Assembly: GCA_038276395.1 (NCBI GenBank)
Contig: JBBQAA010000060.1
Location: 16,400 to 80,399, forward strand
DNA: 64,000 nucleotides
Origin: JBBQAA01 sp038276395
Lineage (GTDB): Bacteria; Actinomycetota; Thermoleophilia; Solirubrobacterales; Solirubrobacteraceae
Direction: 5' to 3'
Every line of letters starts with the position of its first letter. The first letter of the stretch is position 1. The notes beneath the pieces were generated by a model. It ran no database searches. It was not told the DNA's origin and saw only the letters and a list, made by a program, of their open reading frames with translations. The translations under genes and the position numbers were made by a program. Positions 7,837 to 15,239 of this stretch are shown piece after piece.

Positions 7837-8931
7837 CTACGCGCCCGAGACCGCCCGCACCGCCTCGGCCAGCCGCGCCACGCCCTCGCGGATCTGATCC
7901 TCGGTGACGCCGGAGTAGGCGAGGCGGAGCGTGTCCTCCCCGCCCTCGAGCAGGAAGTCCGTGCCCTTGACGAACTGCACGCCGCGCTCGGCGGCGGCCT
8001 CGAAGAGCGAGGCGACGTCGAGGCCGGGCAGGCGGACCCACATGAAGTAGCCGCCCTCCGGAAGGTTGAACTCGGCCTCCGGGAGCTCCGCCGCCAGGCA
8101 CTCGCCGAGCGTCGTCACGCGTCCGTGGAGCGCGGCCTTGACGGTCTCGATCGACGTGAGGATCGCGCCCGAGCGCGCGAACTCGTTGACGATCGACTGC
8201 GCGACCATGTTCGGCGAGATGTAGGTGTTCGTCGCGCGCTTGCGGATCTTCGCGATGAGCGCGTCCGGCCCGGCGAGGTAGCCGACGCGGATGCCCGGGC
8301 ACACGGTCTTCGAGAACGAGCTGGCGTAGACGACGTGGTCTGAGTCGTCGAGGTCGAGCATGAGCGGAAGGGTCTGGCCGCGGAAGCGCAGCTCGACGTA
8401 CGGGTCGTCCTCGAAGATCACGAAGTCGTGCTCGGCGGCGAGCGCCACGAGCCGCTCGCGCTTCTCGCGGGAGAGCGTGTAGCCCGCGGGGTTCTGGAAG
8501 TTGGGGATGATGTGGGCGAGCTTCGGGCGCAGGCCGCCGGCCAGGAGCTCCTCGACCGCGTCGACGTCGATGCCGTCCGCCTCGAGCTCCACCGGGCGGA
8601 CGTCGGCGCCGCGCTCGCGCAGGGCGAGCAGCGTGCGGTCATACGTCGGCTTCTCGACGATCACGGCGTCGCCCTCGGCCACGAGCTCGTCGAACAGGAA
8701 GGCGTCGGCCTGCATCGAGCCGTTGGTGACGATGACCTGCTCGGGCTCGATGTCGTGGCGCTCGGCGATCCACGCCCGCAGCGGCACGTAGCCGATCGCG
8801 GTGCCGTAGGCCGTCGTCCCGCCCGGGTCGTTGGCGAAGGCGCGCGCCGCTGCGGCCTTCAGGCCCTCGACGTCGACGATGTCGAGCGATGGGGCGCCGC
8901 GGGCGAAGGAGATCGGGGAGGCGTCGGCCAC
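7837..8931 (-). CDS. PLP-dependent aminotransferase (class I/II, 2-aminoadipate/MocR-like)
   Basis: A 364-residue fold-type I aminotransferase. The N-terminal ISFARGAPSLDIV, the NFQNPAGYTLS substrate-binding segment, the EDDPY motif and the Schiff-base lysine in SSFSKTVCPGIRVGY (about residue 208) are all intact. Close families include LysN-type 2-aminoadipate aminotransferases and the catalytic part of MocR regulators, but there is no helix-turn-helix domain here. The amino donor and pathway cannot be assigned from context: the neighbours are a DtxR regulator (convergent) and a toxin-antitoxin pair (divergent). Confidence 0.88.
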   Translation of the reverse strand: MADASPISFARGAPSLDIVDVEGLKAAAARAFANDPGGTTAYGTAIGYVPLRAWIAERHDIEPEQVIVTNGSMQADAFLFDELVAEGDAVIVEKPTYDRTLLALRERGADVRPVELEADGIDVDAVEELLAGGLRPKLAHIIPNFQNPAGYTLSREKRERLVALAAEHDFVIFEDDPYVELRFRGQTLPLMLDLDDSDHVVYASSFSKTVCPGIRVGYLAGPDALIAKIRKRATNTYISPNMVAQSIVNEFARSGAILTSIETVKAALHGRVTTLGECLAAELPEAEFNLPEGGYFMWVRLPGLDVASLFEAAAERGVQFVKGTDFLLEGGEDTLRLAYSGVTEDQIREGVARLAEAVRAVSGA

Positions 8932-8976
8932 GCGCGGAGGCTACCAATGGGGTCACATTGACGCTAAAGTGGACAC

Positions 8977-9261
8977 ATGGACGTCGGCATCCGCGAGCTC
9001 AAGGGCTCCCTCTCCTCCTACCTGCGCCGCGCCGCCGCCGGCGAGCGCATCCGCGTGACCGACCGCGGGAAGCCGATCGTCGAGCTCGTCCCGGCGGGGG
9101 AGCGCGACCCGGACGCGCACTGGCGCGCGCTCGTGGCAGCGGGCAAGGTCACGCCGGGCCTGCCCGGCCCGAAGCCGCCCGCGCCGGAGCCCGGCCCGCT
9201 GCTGCCTGGGGGCAAGACGGCGGCTGAGCTCGTCAGCGAGGGCCGCGAGGAGCGGCTCTGA
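8977..9261 (+). CDS. Type II antitoxin, Phd/YefM (VapB-like) family
   Basis: A 94-residue protein beginning MDVGIRELKGSLSSYLRRAA and continuing with VTDRGKPIVELVP, the standard Phd/YefM DNA-binding and dimerisation fold. The C-terminal ~50 residues are proline-rich and end in an acidic/basic helix that probably wraps the toxin. It is the first gene of a two-gene unit with the PIN-domain toxin, and its stop codon overlaps the toxin's apparent CTG start. Antitoxins of this type normally repress their own promoter; I see no clear palindrome in the 45-base upstream gap. Confidence 0.85.
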   Translation: MDVGIRELKGSLSSYLRRAAAGERIRVTDRGKPIVELVPAGERDPDAHWRALVAAGKVTPGLPGPKPPAPEPGPLLPGGKTAAELVSEGREERL

Positions 9262-9653
9262 GGCTCTACCTCGACGCCAGCGCGCTGCTCAAGCGCTACG
9301 TGCCCGAGCACGGGCGGGCCGAGGCGCTCGACGCGATGGCGCGGAACGACCGCTGGGCGAGCTGCCGGATCGCCTGGACCGAGAGCTACCGCGTGCTCGC
9401 TCTGGCGGGGCGCTCGACGGAGGCGCTGCGGGAGGACTGGGCCCGGACCGACGTGATCGACGTCGACCAGGAGCTCTGCGAGCGGGCCGGCGAGCTGGCC
9501 CGTACGACCGGCCTGCGCACCCTCGACGCGCTGCACCTCGCCTCCGCCCTCCGCGTCGACGACGGCGCGCTGACCTTCGCCACCTGGGACCGCCCGCTGT
9601 GGGACGCCGCGGGGGAGAACGGCTTCGCGCTCGTGCCCGCCGCGCGCCCGTAG
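9258..9653 (+). CDS. VapC-type PIN-domain ribonuclease toxin (probable CTG start)
   Basis: The toxin partner of the preceding antitoxin, a predicted Mg2+-dependent RNase that cuts tRNA or rRNA. Reading from the CTG at 9258 gives 131 residues starting (M)RLYLDASALLKRYVPEHG, which restores the first catalytic aspartate (residue 6). The Glu in WTESYR, the Asp in TLDALHLASAL and TFATWDRPLWDAA supply the remaining acidic cluster. The first conventional start (GTG 9300) would remove the catalytic Asp, so the CTG overlapping the antitoxin TGA is the better call and implies translational coupling. Length is normal for the family. Confidence 0.8.
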   Translation: MRLYLDASALLKRYVPEHGRAEALDAMARNDRWASCRIAWTESYRVLALAGRSTEALREDWARTDVIDVDQELCERAGELARTTGLRTLDALHLASALRVDDGALTFATWDRPLWDAAGENGFALVPAARP

Positions 9654-9668
9654 CCGGGCGGCGGACCG

Positions 9669-10544
9669 CTACCCGCCGAGGATCTCGACGGCGATCTCGG
9701 CGACCGCGGTCGGCGTGCGCCCGACGCGGACGCCCTGCGCCTCGAGCGCGGCGATCTTCCCCTCGGCGGTGCCCGCCGAGCCGGAGACGATCGCCCCCGC
9801 GTGGCCCATCTGCTTGCCCGGGGGCGCCGTCACGCCCGCCACGTAGCCGACGACCGGCTTCGAGACGTGCGCGGCGATGTAGTCGGCGGCCTCCTCCTCG
9901 GCCGAGCCGCCGATCTCGCCGCTCATGACGATGAGCTCGGTCTCCGGGTCCTCCTCGAACAGCGCGATGACGTCGATGAACGAGGAGCCGGGCACGGGGT
10001 CGCCGCCGATCCCCACGATCGAGGAGTTGCCGAAGCCGCGCTGGGCGAGCTCGTTGCCGATCTGGTAGGTCAGCGTGCCCGAGCGAGAGACGACCCCGAC
10101 GTTGCCATCCTTGAAGAAGGCGGCGGGGATGATCCCCACGTTGGCCTTGCCGGGGGAGAGGATGCCGGGGCAGTTCGGGCCGACGAGCCGCGCCCGGCCG
10201 TTCTTCTGAAGCGCGTTGAAGACGCGCAGCTCGTCGTGGGCGGGGATGCCCTCGGTGATGGCGACAATGAGGGCGATGCCCGCGTCCTCGGCCTCGAGGA
10301 TCGAGTCGGCGGCGAAGCGCGGCGGGACGAAGACCATCGCGGTGTTGGCGCCGGTCTCGGCCACGGCGGCGTGGAAGGTGTCGAACACAGGGACGCCCTC
10401 GACGTCCTGGCCGCCCTTGCCCGGCGTCACGCCGGCCACGACCTGCGTGCCGTAGCGGCGGTTGTTCATCGCGTGGAACGTGCCCTCCCGGCCGGTGATG
10501 CCGGAGACGCAGAGCTTCGTGTCCTGGTCGACGAGGACGCTCAC
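9669..10544 (-). CDS. sucD: Succinyl-CoA synthetase (ADP-forming) alpha subunit
   Basis: Works with SucC in the TCA cycle to convert succinyl-CoA, ADP or GDP and phosphate to succinate, CoA and ATP or GTP. The 291 residues include the CoA-binding Rossmann N-terminus (VSGITGREGTFHA), the GPNCPGIL segment and the phosphorylated histidine in GKQMGHAGAI (His 248). The GTG start overlaps the sucC stop by four bases, so translation is coupled. Succinyl-CoA could also arrive from the methylmalonyl-CoA mutase encoded about 15 kb away. Confidence 0.95.
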   Translation of the reverse strand: MSVLVDQDTKLCVSGITGREGTFHAMNNRRYGTQVVAGVTPGKGGQDVEGVPVFDTFHAAVAETGANTAMVFVPPRFAADSILEAEDAGIALIVAITEGIPAHDELRVFNALQKNGRARLVGPNCPGILSPGKANVGIIPAAFFKDGNVGVVSRSGTLTYQIGNELAQRGFGNSSIVGIGGDPVPGSSFIDVIALFEEDPETELIVMSGEIGGSAEEEAADYIAAHVSKPVVGYVAGVTAPPGKQMGHAGAIVSGSAGTAEGKIAALEAQGVRVGRTPTAVAEIAVEILGG

Positions 10545-11770
10545 GGCAGCGGCTCCTCGCGGAAGCCCTCGGAGCTCTCGGCCTCCTCGACCTCGCCCTC
10601 GGCGACCCCGGCGGGCGGCGGGCCGGCGAGCTCGACCACGCGGTGGGCGGCGTCGAGCATCGTCGCCTCGACCGTCACGTTCGGGAGGGCCGCCTCGGCC
10701 AGGAGCCGCCGCCCGGCCTCGTCGTTCGTCCCGTCGAGCCGGACGACGAAGGGGACCTCGGGCTTGATCTGCGCGAAGGCCTCGATGAGGCCGGTCGCCA
10801 CCTCGTCGCAGCGGGTGATCCCGCCGAAGATGTTGAACAGGACGGCGGTGACCTTGGGGTCGGAGAGGATGACCTCGACGGCGCTCGTGATCGCCTCGGC
10901 CTTGGAGCCGCCGCCGGCGTCGAGGAAGTTCGCGGGGGCGCCGCCGGCCTGGGCCACGACGTCGAGCGTCGACATGACGAGCCCCGCGCCGTTGCCGAGG
11001 ATGCCCACGTTGCCGTCCAGCTTCACGTAGGTCAGGCCGCGCTCCTTGGCCATCGCCTCCTGCGGGTCGTCGTCGGAGGGGTTCGTGAGCGCGGCGTTCT
11101 CCGGGTGGCGGAAGAGCGCGTTGTTGTCGAGCGTGACCTTGGCGTCGAGCGCGGCCACGGTGCGCTCGGCGGTGACGATCAGCGGGTTGACCTCGACGAG
11201 CGTCGCCTCCTCATCGGTGAAGGCGGCGTAGAGGCGGGAGAGCATGGCGCCGATCGGCCGCACGACGTCGGCGTCGACCCGCGCCTCGAAGGCCAGGCGG
11301 CGGCCCTGGAAGTCCTGAAAGCCGACGAGCGGGTCGACGTGGAGCCGGGCGATCGCGCCCGGGTCGCGGTCGGCGACCTCCTCGATGTCCATCCCGCCCT
11401 GCGTGGAGAGCAGCACGAGCGGGGCCTTGGCCGAGCGGTCGAAGACGATCGAGGCGTAGTACTCGGCGGCGATGTCGCTGGCCGCCTCGATCCACACCTC
11501 GCGGACGGTCAGCCCGCGGATGTCCATCCCGAGGATGGCCCGCGCGTGCTCCTCGGCCGCGGCGCGATCCTCCGCGACCTTGATCCCGCCCGCTTTGCCG
11601 CGACCGCCGATCTGGACCTGCGCCTTGACCACGCACGGGTAGCCGATCTCCTCGGCGCCGGCGAGCGCCTCCTCGACGGTAGTGGCGGGCCGGCCGTCCG
11701 GCACCGGGATCCCGTGGCGGGCGAAGAGCTGCTTGCCCTGGTACTCGAGGAGGTCCATGCGGCGCGGCAT
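10541..11770 (-). CDS. sucC: Succinyl-CoA synthetase beta subunit
   Basis: A 409-residue ATP-grasp subunit beginning MDLLEYQGKQLFARHGIPVP after a four-residue lead-in. The glycine-rich QVQIGGRGKAGGIKVA nucleotide loop, the EVNPLIV motif and the C-terminal VLFNIFGGITRCDEVA are all present. The start at 11770 is favoured because GGGGAG sits five bases upstream; an ATG at 11758 is the alternative. The start region overlaps the divergent methyltransferase start: a single CATG carries an ATG on both strands. Confidence 0.95.
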   Translation of the reverse strand: MPRRMDLLEYQGKQLFARHGIPVPDGRPATTVEEALAGAEEIGYPCVVKAQVQIGGRGKAGGIKVAEDRAAAEEHARAILGMDIRGLTVREVWIEAASDIAAEYYASIVFDRSAKAPLVLLSTQGGMDIEEVADRDPGAIARLHVDPLVGFQDFQGRRLAFEARVDADVVRPIGAMLSRLYAAFTDEEATLVEVNPLIVTAERTVAALDAKVTLDNNALFRHPENAALTNPSDDDPQEAMAKERGLTYVKLDGNVGILGNGAGLVMSTLDVVAQAGGAPANFLDAGGGSKAEAITSAVEVILSDPKVTAVLFNIFGGITRCDEVATGLIEAFAQIKPEVPFVVRLDGTNDEAGRRLLAEAALPNVTVEATMLDAAHRVVELAGPPPAGVAEGEVEEAESSEGFREEPLP

Positions 11771-12560
11771 GCTACTCCCCGGATTGATCCCTCCGCTGCC
11801 CCCTCTTCGCCGCGCCGCCCTGCGCGATCCGGCGCTGCTCGCGGACTACGCCCGGGCCTGGCTCGAATTCCGGCGTCCCGCCGCGGACGAGCCCCCGTTC
11901 GCCGCCGGCCGGCCGATCCTCTCCGCCGACGTCGGCCTCGCCCGGGTGGGCGAGCGCCTCGGAGCTGTGCCTCCGGGGCCGGCTCACGCCGCCCTCGGCG
12001 ACCCGGCCGCGGCGGCGCGAGCGGCCACCGCCGGGACGGCGTTCGGTGCCCACGGGGGGGATGCGGCGCTCGGCGAGCTCGCCTATCGCGTCGTCCGCGC
12101 GGTGCGGCCGGAGGCGGTCATCGAGACCGGGGTGGCCAGCGGCGTGACCTCGGCCTACGTCCTGGCCGCGCTCGCGGACAACGCGCGCGGGACGCTGCAC
12201 TCGATCGACCTGCCTCCGCGCGGCATGCACCGCGCGGGCCTCCTCGGCACGGCCGTGCCCATCGAGCTGTGCGGGCGATGGCGCTACCACTGGCGCTCGG
12301 CGAGCCGGGCGCTCGTGCCGGTCCTCACCGCGACGGCCGGCGGACGGCGCGTCTTCATCCACGACTCGCTGCACACCTATGCGCACATGCGCTGGGAGCT
12401 CGACGCGACCTGGCGCCACTTCGGACCCGGCGACGTGCTGCTGTGCGACGACGTGCAGTTCAACGGCGCCTTCGACGACTTCGCCGCGGCTTGCGGCGGC
12501 GCCTCGCTGCTCGTCGCCCAGCCTGACAAGGGCGGGATCACCGGGATCCTCTTCCGCTGA
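11769..12560 (+). CDS. Class I SAM-dependent methyltransferase-like protein
   Basis: A 263-residue protein with a Rossmann-type core: RPEAVIETGVASGVTSAYVL is the SAM-binding loop, followed by TLHSIDLPP, VFIHDSLHTYAHMRWELD and LLCDDVQFNGAFDDF. This arrangement, with an internal HDSxHxY stretch, is typical of the Methyltransf_24 class that methylates sugars or small metabolites, but no substrate is evident. The start could also be the ATG at 11757. Its 5' end abuts the divergent sucC start. It ends 49 bases before the HAD hydrolase gene on the same strand. Confidence 0.75.
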   Translation: MLLPGLIPPLPPLRRAALRDPALLADYARAWLEFRRPAADEPPFAAGRPILSADVGLARVGERLGAVPPGPAHAALGDPAAAARAATAGTAFGAHGGDAALGELAYRVVRAVRPEAVIETGVASGVTSAYVLAALADNARGTLHSIDLPPRGMHRAGLLGTAVPIELCGRWRYHWRSASRALVPVLTATAGGRRVFIHDSLHTYAHMRWELDATWRHFGPGDVLLCDDVQFNGAFDDFAAACGGASLLVAQPDKGGITGILFR

Positions 12561-12609
12561 TGATGCCGCCGCGGCGCCGCTCGCGCCGTTTCGCATAATC
12601 CCCGCCGCC

Positions 12610-13293
12610 ATGGCCATCCCGAAGACCATCCGCTTCGTCTCCTTCGACGTCTACGGGACGCTCATCGACTGGGAAGGCGGGGCCTGGGCGGCCTTCGAGA
12701 AGCAGGCCGAGCGCGACGGCGTCTCGATCTCCCGCGACGACGTGGTGCCGCGGTTCCTCGAGTACCAGCGGGAGATCAAGGCGGGCTCCTACGAGCTCTA
12801 CGCCGAGGTCCTGCGGCGCACCGCGCTGCGCATCGCCTCAGACCTCGAGTGGGAGCTCGAGCCCTCCCGGGCCGGCTTCCTGCCCGACTCCGTCGCCTGG
12901 TGGAAGCCGTTTCGCGAGACGAACCCCGCCCTGACCAAGCTGAAGAAGCGCTTCGAGCTCGGGCTCATCTCGAACATCGATGACAAGCTGCTCGGGCAGA
13001 CGCGGCGCCACCTGCCCATCGACTTCGACCTCGTCGTCACCGCCCAGCAGGTCCGCTCCTACAAGCCGGACCTCGCGCACTTCACGGAGTGCGAGCGGCG
13101 GATGGGGACCAAGAAGGGCTGGGTCCATGTGGCCGAGAGCTATCACTACGACGTCGAACCGTGCCTGAAGAAGAAGGTTCCCGTGGTGTGGGTCAACCGG
13201 CACAAGGCCGTGCTCGAACCGGGGCAGAAGAAGCCCGACGCTGAGGTCCCGAACCTGCGGGAGGCGGCCAAGCTCCTCCTCGGGGACCAGTAG
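12610..13293 (+). CDS. HAD-superfamily hydrolase (haloacid dehalogenase type II-like)
   Basis: A 227-residue protein with HAD motif I FDVYGTLID (nucleophile Asp 13), motif II in LISNIDD, a motif III lysine in SYKPDLAHF, and motif IV in HVAESYHYDVEPC. The DxYGT form of motif I is shared with 2-haloacid dehalogenases, which use the Asp as nucleophile, but many such proteins are phosphatases. It is followed by the metallo-beta-lactamase-fold gene after 15 bases, and the two are probably co-transcribed. Confidence 0.85.
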   Translation: MAIPKTIRFVSFDVYGTLIDWEGGAWAAFEKQAERDGVSISRDDVVPRFLEYQREIKAGSYELYAEVLRRTALRIASDLEWELEPSRAGFLPDSVAWWKPFRETNPALTKLKKRFELGLISNIDDKLLGQTRRHLPIDFDLVVTAQQVRSYKPDLAHFTECERRMGTKKGWVHVAESYHYDVEPCLKKKVPVVWVNRHKAVLEPGQKKPDAEVPNLREAAKLLLGDQ

Positions 13294-13308
13294 CCCGCCA
13301 CCGCTCGC

Positions 13309-14097
13309 GTGCGCGTCGTCGCCGTCCATCCGGACGTCGTCGTCGCCGTCTCCGCGGTGTGGGCGACATCGTGCCTGGCGGTGCGGGCGGGGGAGGAGGC
13401 GCTCGTCATCGACTCCCCGGTCCTCCCCGAGGAGCTCGAGACGCTGCCCGCGGTGCTCGCGCAGGCGGGCTTTCCCGTGCGGGGGTTACTCGCCACCCAT
13501 GCCGACTGGGACCACCTGCTCGGCCGCCTGGCCTTTCCCGGCGCCGCGCTCGGCGTCGCCGAGACCTCCGCGGCGCGGCTGCGCGCCGAGCCGGGCGCCG
13601 CGCAGCGCGCGCTTCGCGACTTCGACTCAGAGCACTACGTCACGCGCGCGACGCCGCTCGCCCTCGGTGGCGTTGAGGCGCTGCCCGTGCCCGGGAAGCT
13701 CGAGCTGGGCGCCGAGGCCGAGCTCGAGCTCCATCCCGCCGACGGCCACACCGCGGACGGGATGGCCGTATGGATCCCGTGGGCGCGGGTTCTCGCCTGC
13801 GGGGACTACCTCTCGCCCTGGGAGATTCCCATGCTCTCGCCGGGCGGCTCGCTCGCCGGCCACCGGGCGACGCTCCGGCGCCTTCAGCCGCTCGTGGACG
13901 AGGCCGAGACGGTCGTCCCGGGCCACGGCGGGCCGATCGACGGCGGGCGCGCCGCGGCGATCCTCCGCGAGGACCTGGCCTACCTCGACGCGCTCGAATC
14001 AGACGGCGCGGCGGCGGCGCTGCCGCTCGCCCGGCGCACGGGCGAGCAGCAGCGGATCCACGCCGAGAACGTCAGCCGTCGAACGACATCCCGCTGA
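13309..14097 (+). CDS. Metallo-beta-lactamase-fold hydrolase
   Basis: 262 residues with the metal-binding THADWDHL motif (His 64, Asp 66, Asp 68, His 69), a later GHT and CGDYLSP, and VVPGHGGPI near the end. These residues bind one or two zinc or iron ions. The protein resembles glyoxalase II-like or lactonase-type family members. The GTG start at 13309 follows the HAD gene by 15 bases. Its 3' end overlaps the convergent secreted-protein gene by 26 bases. The substrate is not predictable. Confidence 0.85.
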   Translation: MRVVAVHPDVVVAVSAVWATSCLAVRAGEEALVIDSPVLPEELETLPAVLAQAGFPVRGLLATHADWDHLLGRLAFPGAALGVAETSAARLRAEPGAAQRALRDFDSEHYVTRATPLALGGVEALPVPGKLELGAEAELELHPADGHTADGMAVWIPWARVLACGDYLSPWEIPMLSPGGSLAGHRATLRRLQPLVDEAETVVPGHGGPIDGGRAAAILREDLAYLDALESDGAAAALPLARRTGEQQRIHAENVSRRTTSR

Positions 14098-14749
14098 GGA
14101 GGCACCGCTGGGTCGCCCCGAGGCTCGGGGAGTTGTGGAACGTGTACTGGATCTGCGCCGTGTGGCCGTCCGGGCGCACGAAGTTCAGCGTGCCCGTGCC
14201 GCGGTTCGCTCCGGCAGTCATGTCGACGGTGTGGCCGAAGTCGAAGTTCGAGTCCGCCGCCGTGCGTGTCGCGCCGGCCCCGTTGCGGGTCTGCATCGCC
14301 TGGACGACGGCGACACGGACGTCGGAGTCGTTGACGCCGCTCGTGGCCTTCAGACCGAGCACGCCGGCGCCGGAGCAGCTCGCGATGACGTTCATCCCCT
14401 CGACGCTGAGGATCGTCGCCGGGTTCGTCCCCCGGCCGGGGGCGTAGATGATGCGGTGGACGTGGACCCCGCCGACGCTGCCGGCGCTGAACGCGGTGCC
14501 CGCCGTGGTCGCGGCGCCCGCGTGGTGGGCGCGGGGCACGACGCCGAGCTTCGACTCGACGATCTGGCGGCCGGTCAGCGTGTTGTTGCGGAGCTTGTAG
14601 CCCCGGATCGAGTGGTTCTTGATCGAGTTGCCGGAGATCGCGCGGGCGATCCGGGCGGGCACGCCGGCGACGGCGCTTCCGGTGAGGGCGACGAGCAAGG
14701 CCACGAAGGCGAGCACGAACGCGGGGCTTGGACGCTTGAACTTGGGCAT
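14072..14749 (-). CDS. Secreted protein with NSIKNHSI-type repeat head
   Basis: A 225-residue exported protein: the signal segment SPAFVLAFVALLVALTGSAV is followed by short repeating turns around NSIKNHSIRGYKLRNNTLTG and RQIVESKLGVVPRA. A globular C-terminal part follows with few charged residues and two cysteines. I associate heads of this type with a large family of secreted proteins in Thermoleophilia, function unknown; their repeated NxxI/L pattern suggests a small beta-helix. There is no catalytic motif. It is monocistronic-looking and overlaps the convergent gene's 3' end by 26 bases. Confidence 0.75.
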   Translation of the reverse strand: MPKFKRPSPAFVLAFVALLVALTGSAVAGVPARIARAISGNSIKNHSIRGYKLRNNTLTGRQIVESKLGVVPRAHHAGAATTAGTAFSAGSVGGVHVHRIIYAPGRGTNPATILSVEGMNVIASCSGAGVLGLKATSGVNDSDVRVAVVQAMQTRNGAGATRTAADSNFDFGHTVDMTAGANRGTGTLNFVRPDGHTAQIQYTFHNSPSLGATQRCLLSGMSFDG

Positions 14750-14759
14750 GCGCGGCAGG

Positions 14760-15239
14760 CTAGCCCCGGCTCAGCCACTTCTGGAGGAAGATGTCCCGGC
14801 CGCCCGCGAGCTTCTGCGAGGTGAAGCCGAAGCTCTCGTAGAGCGCCATCGCCGGCGGGTTGCCCTCGCTGGCGTCGAGCTCGACTCGCCGGCAGCCGCG
14901 CTCCTCCGCGCGGGCGAGCGCGGCGTCCACGAGCGCGGCGCCGAGCCCGGCGCGGCGGGCCGATTCGCGCACGTAGAGATCCTCGAGCCAGCAGTCGTCG
15001 GCCGCCGCCCACACCGAGAGGCGATAGCGGAGCTGGCAGACGCCCGAGGGCGGCGCGTCGTCGTGGGGGGCGCCGAGCACGAACTCGGTGGAGCGCGGAT
15101 CCTCCATCAGGCGCTCGACGGTGGCCAGGAAGGCGTTGGCCGACGGCCAGTCGGTGCCCGTCCAGTCGCGGAACTCCACGAGGAGCCCGGCCACCGTCTC
15201 CGCCTCCTCGATCCCCGCCCGCCAGACGCGGGGGGTCAC
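14760..15239 (-). CDS. GNAT-family N-acetyltransferase
   Basis: 159 residues with the GNAT acetyl-CoA loop in RRAGLGAALVDAALARAEER and the C-terminal NPPAMALYESFGF that closes the active site. It probably acetylates an amine on a small molecule or protein. The GTG start at 15239 overlaps the stop codon of the upstream biotin carboxylase gene by four bases (GTGA), so it is translationally coupled to acyl-CoA carboxylase. That raises the possibility that it acts on the same pathway or on the carboxylase itself, which is inference. Confidence 0.85.
   Translation of the reverse strand: MTPRVWRAGIEEAETVAGLLVEFRDWTGTDWPSANAFLATVERLMEDPRSTEFVLGAPHDDAPPSGVCQLRYRLSVWAAADDCWLEDLYVRESARRAGLGAALVDAALARAEERGCRRVELDASEGNPPAMALYESFGFTSQKLAGGRDIFLQKWLSRG

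Noticed and set aside
9801..11030. Long open frame on the plus strand opposite sucC/sucD
   Set aside because: It is rich in Asp, Glu, Gly, His and Arg with no domain; it mirrors the sucCD codons in a GC-rich genome. Similar mirrors oppose sulfite reductase (19771-21528), biotin carboxylase (15857-17254) and the permease (54652-57618).
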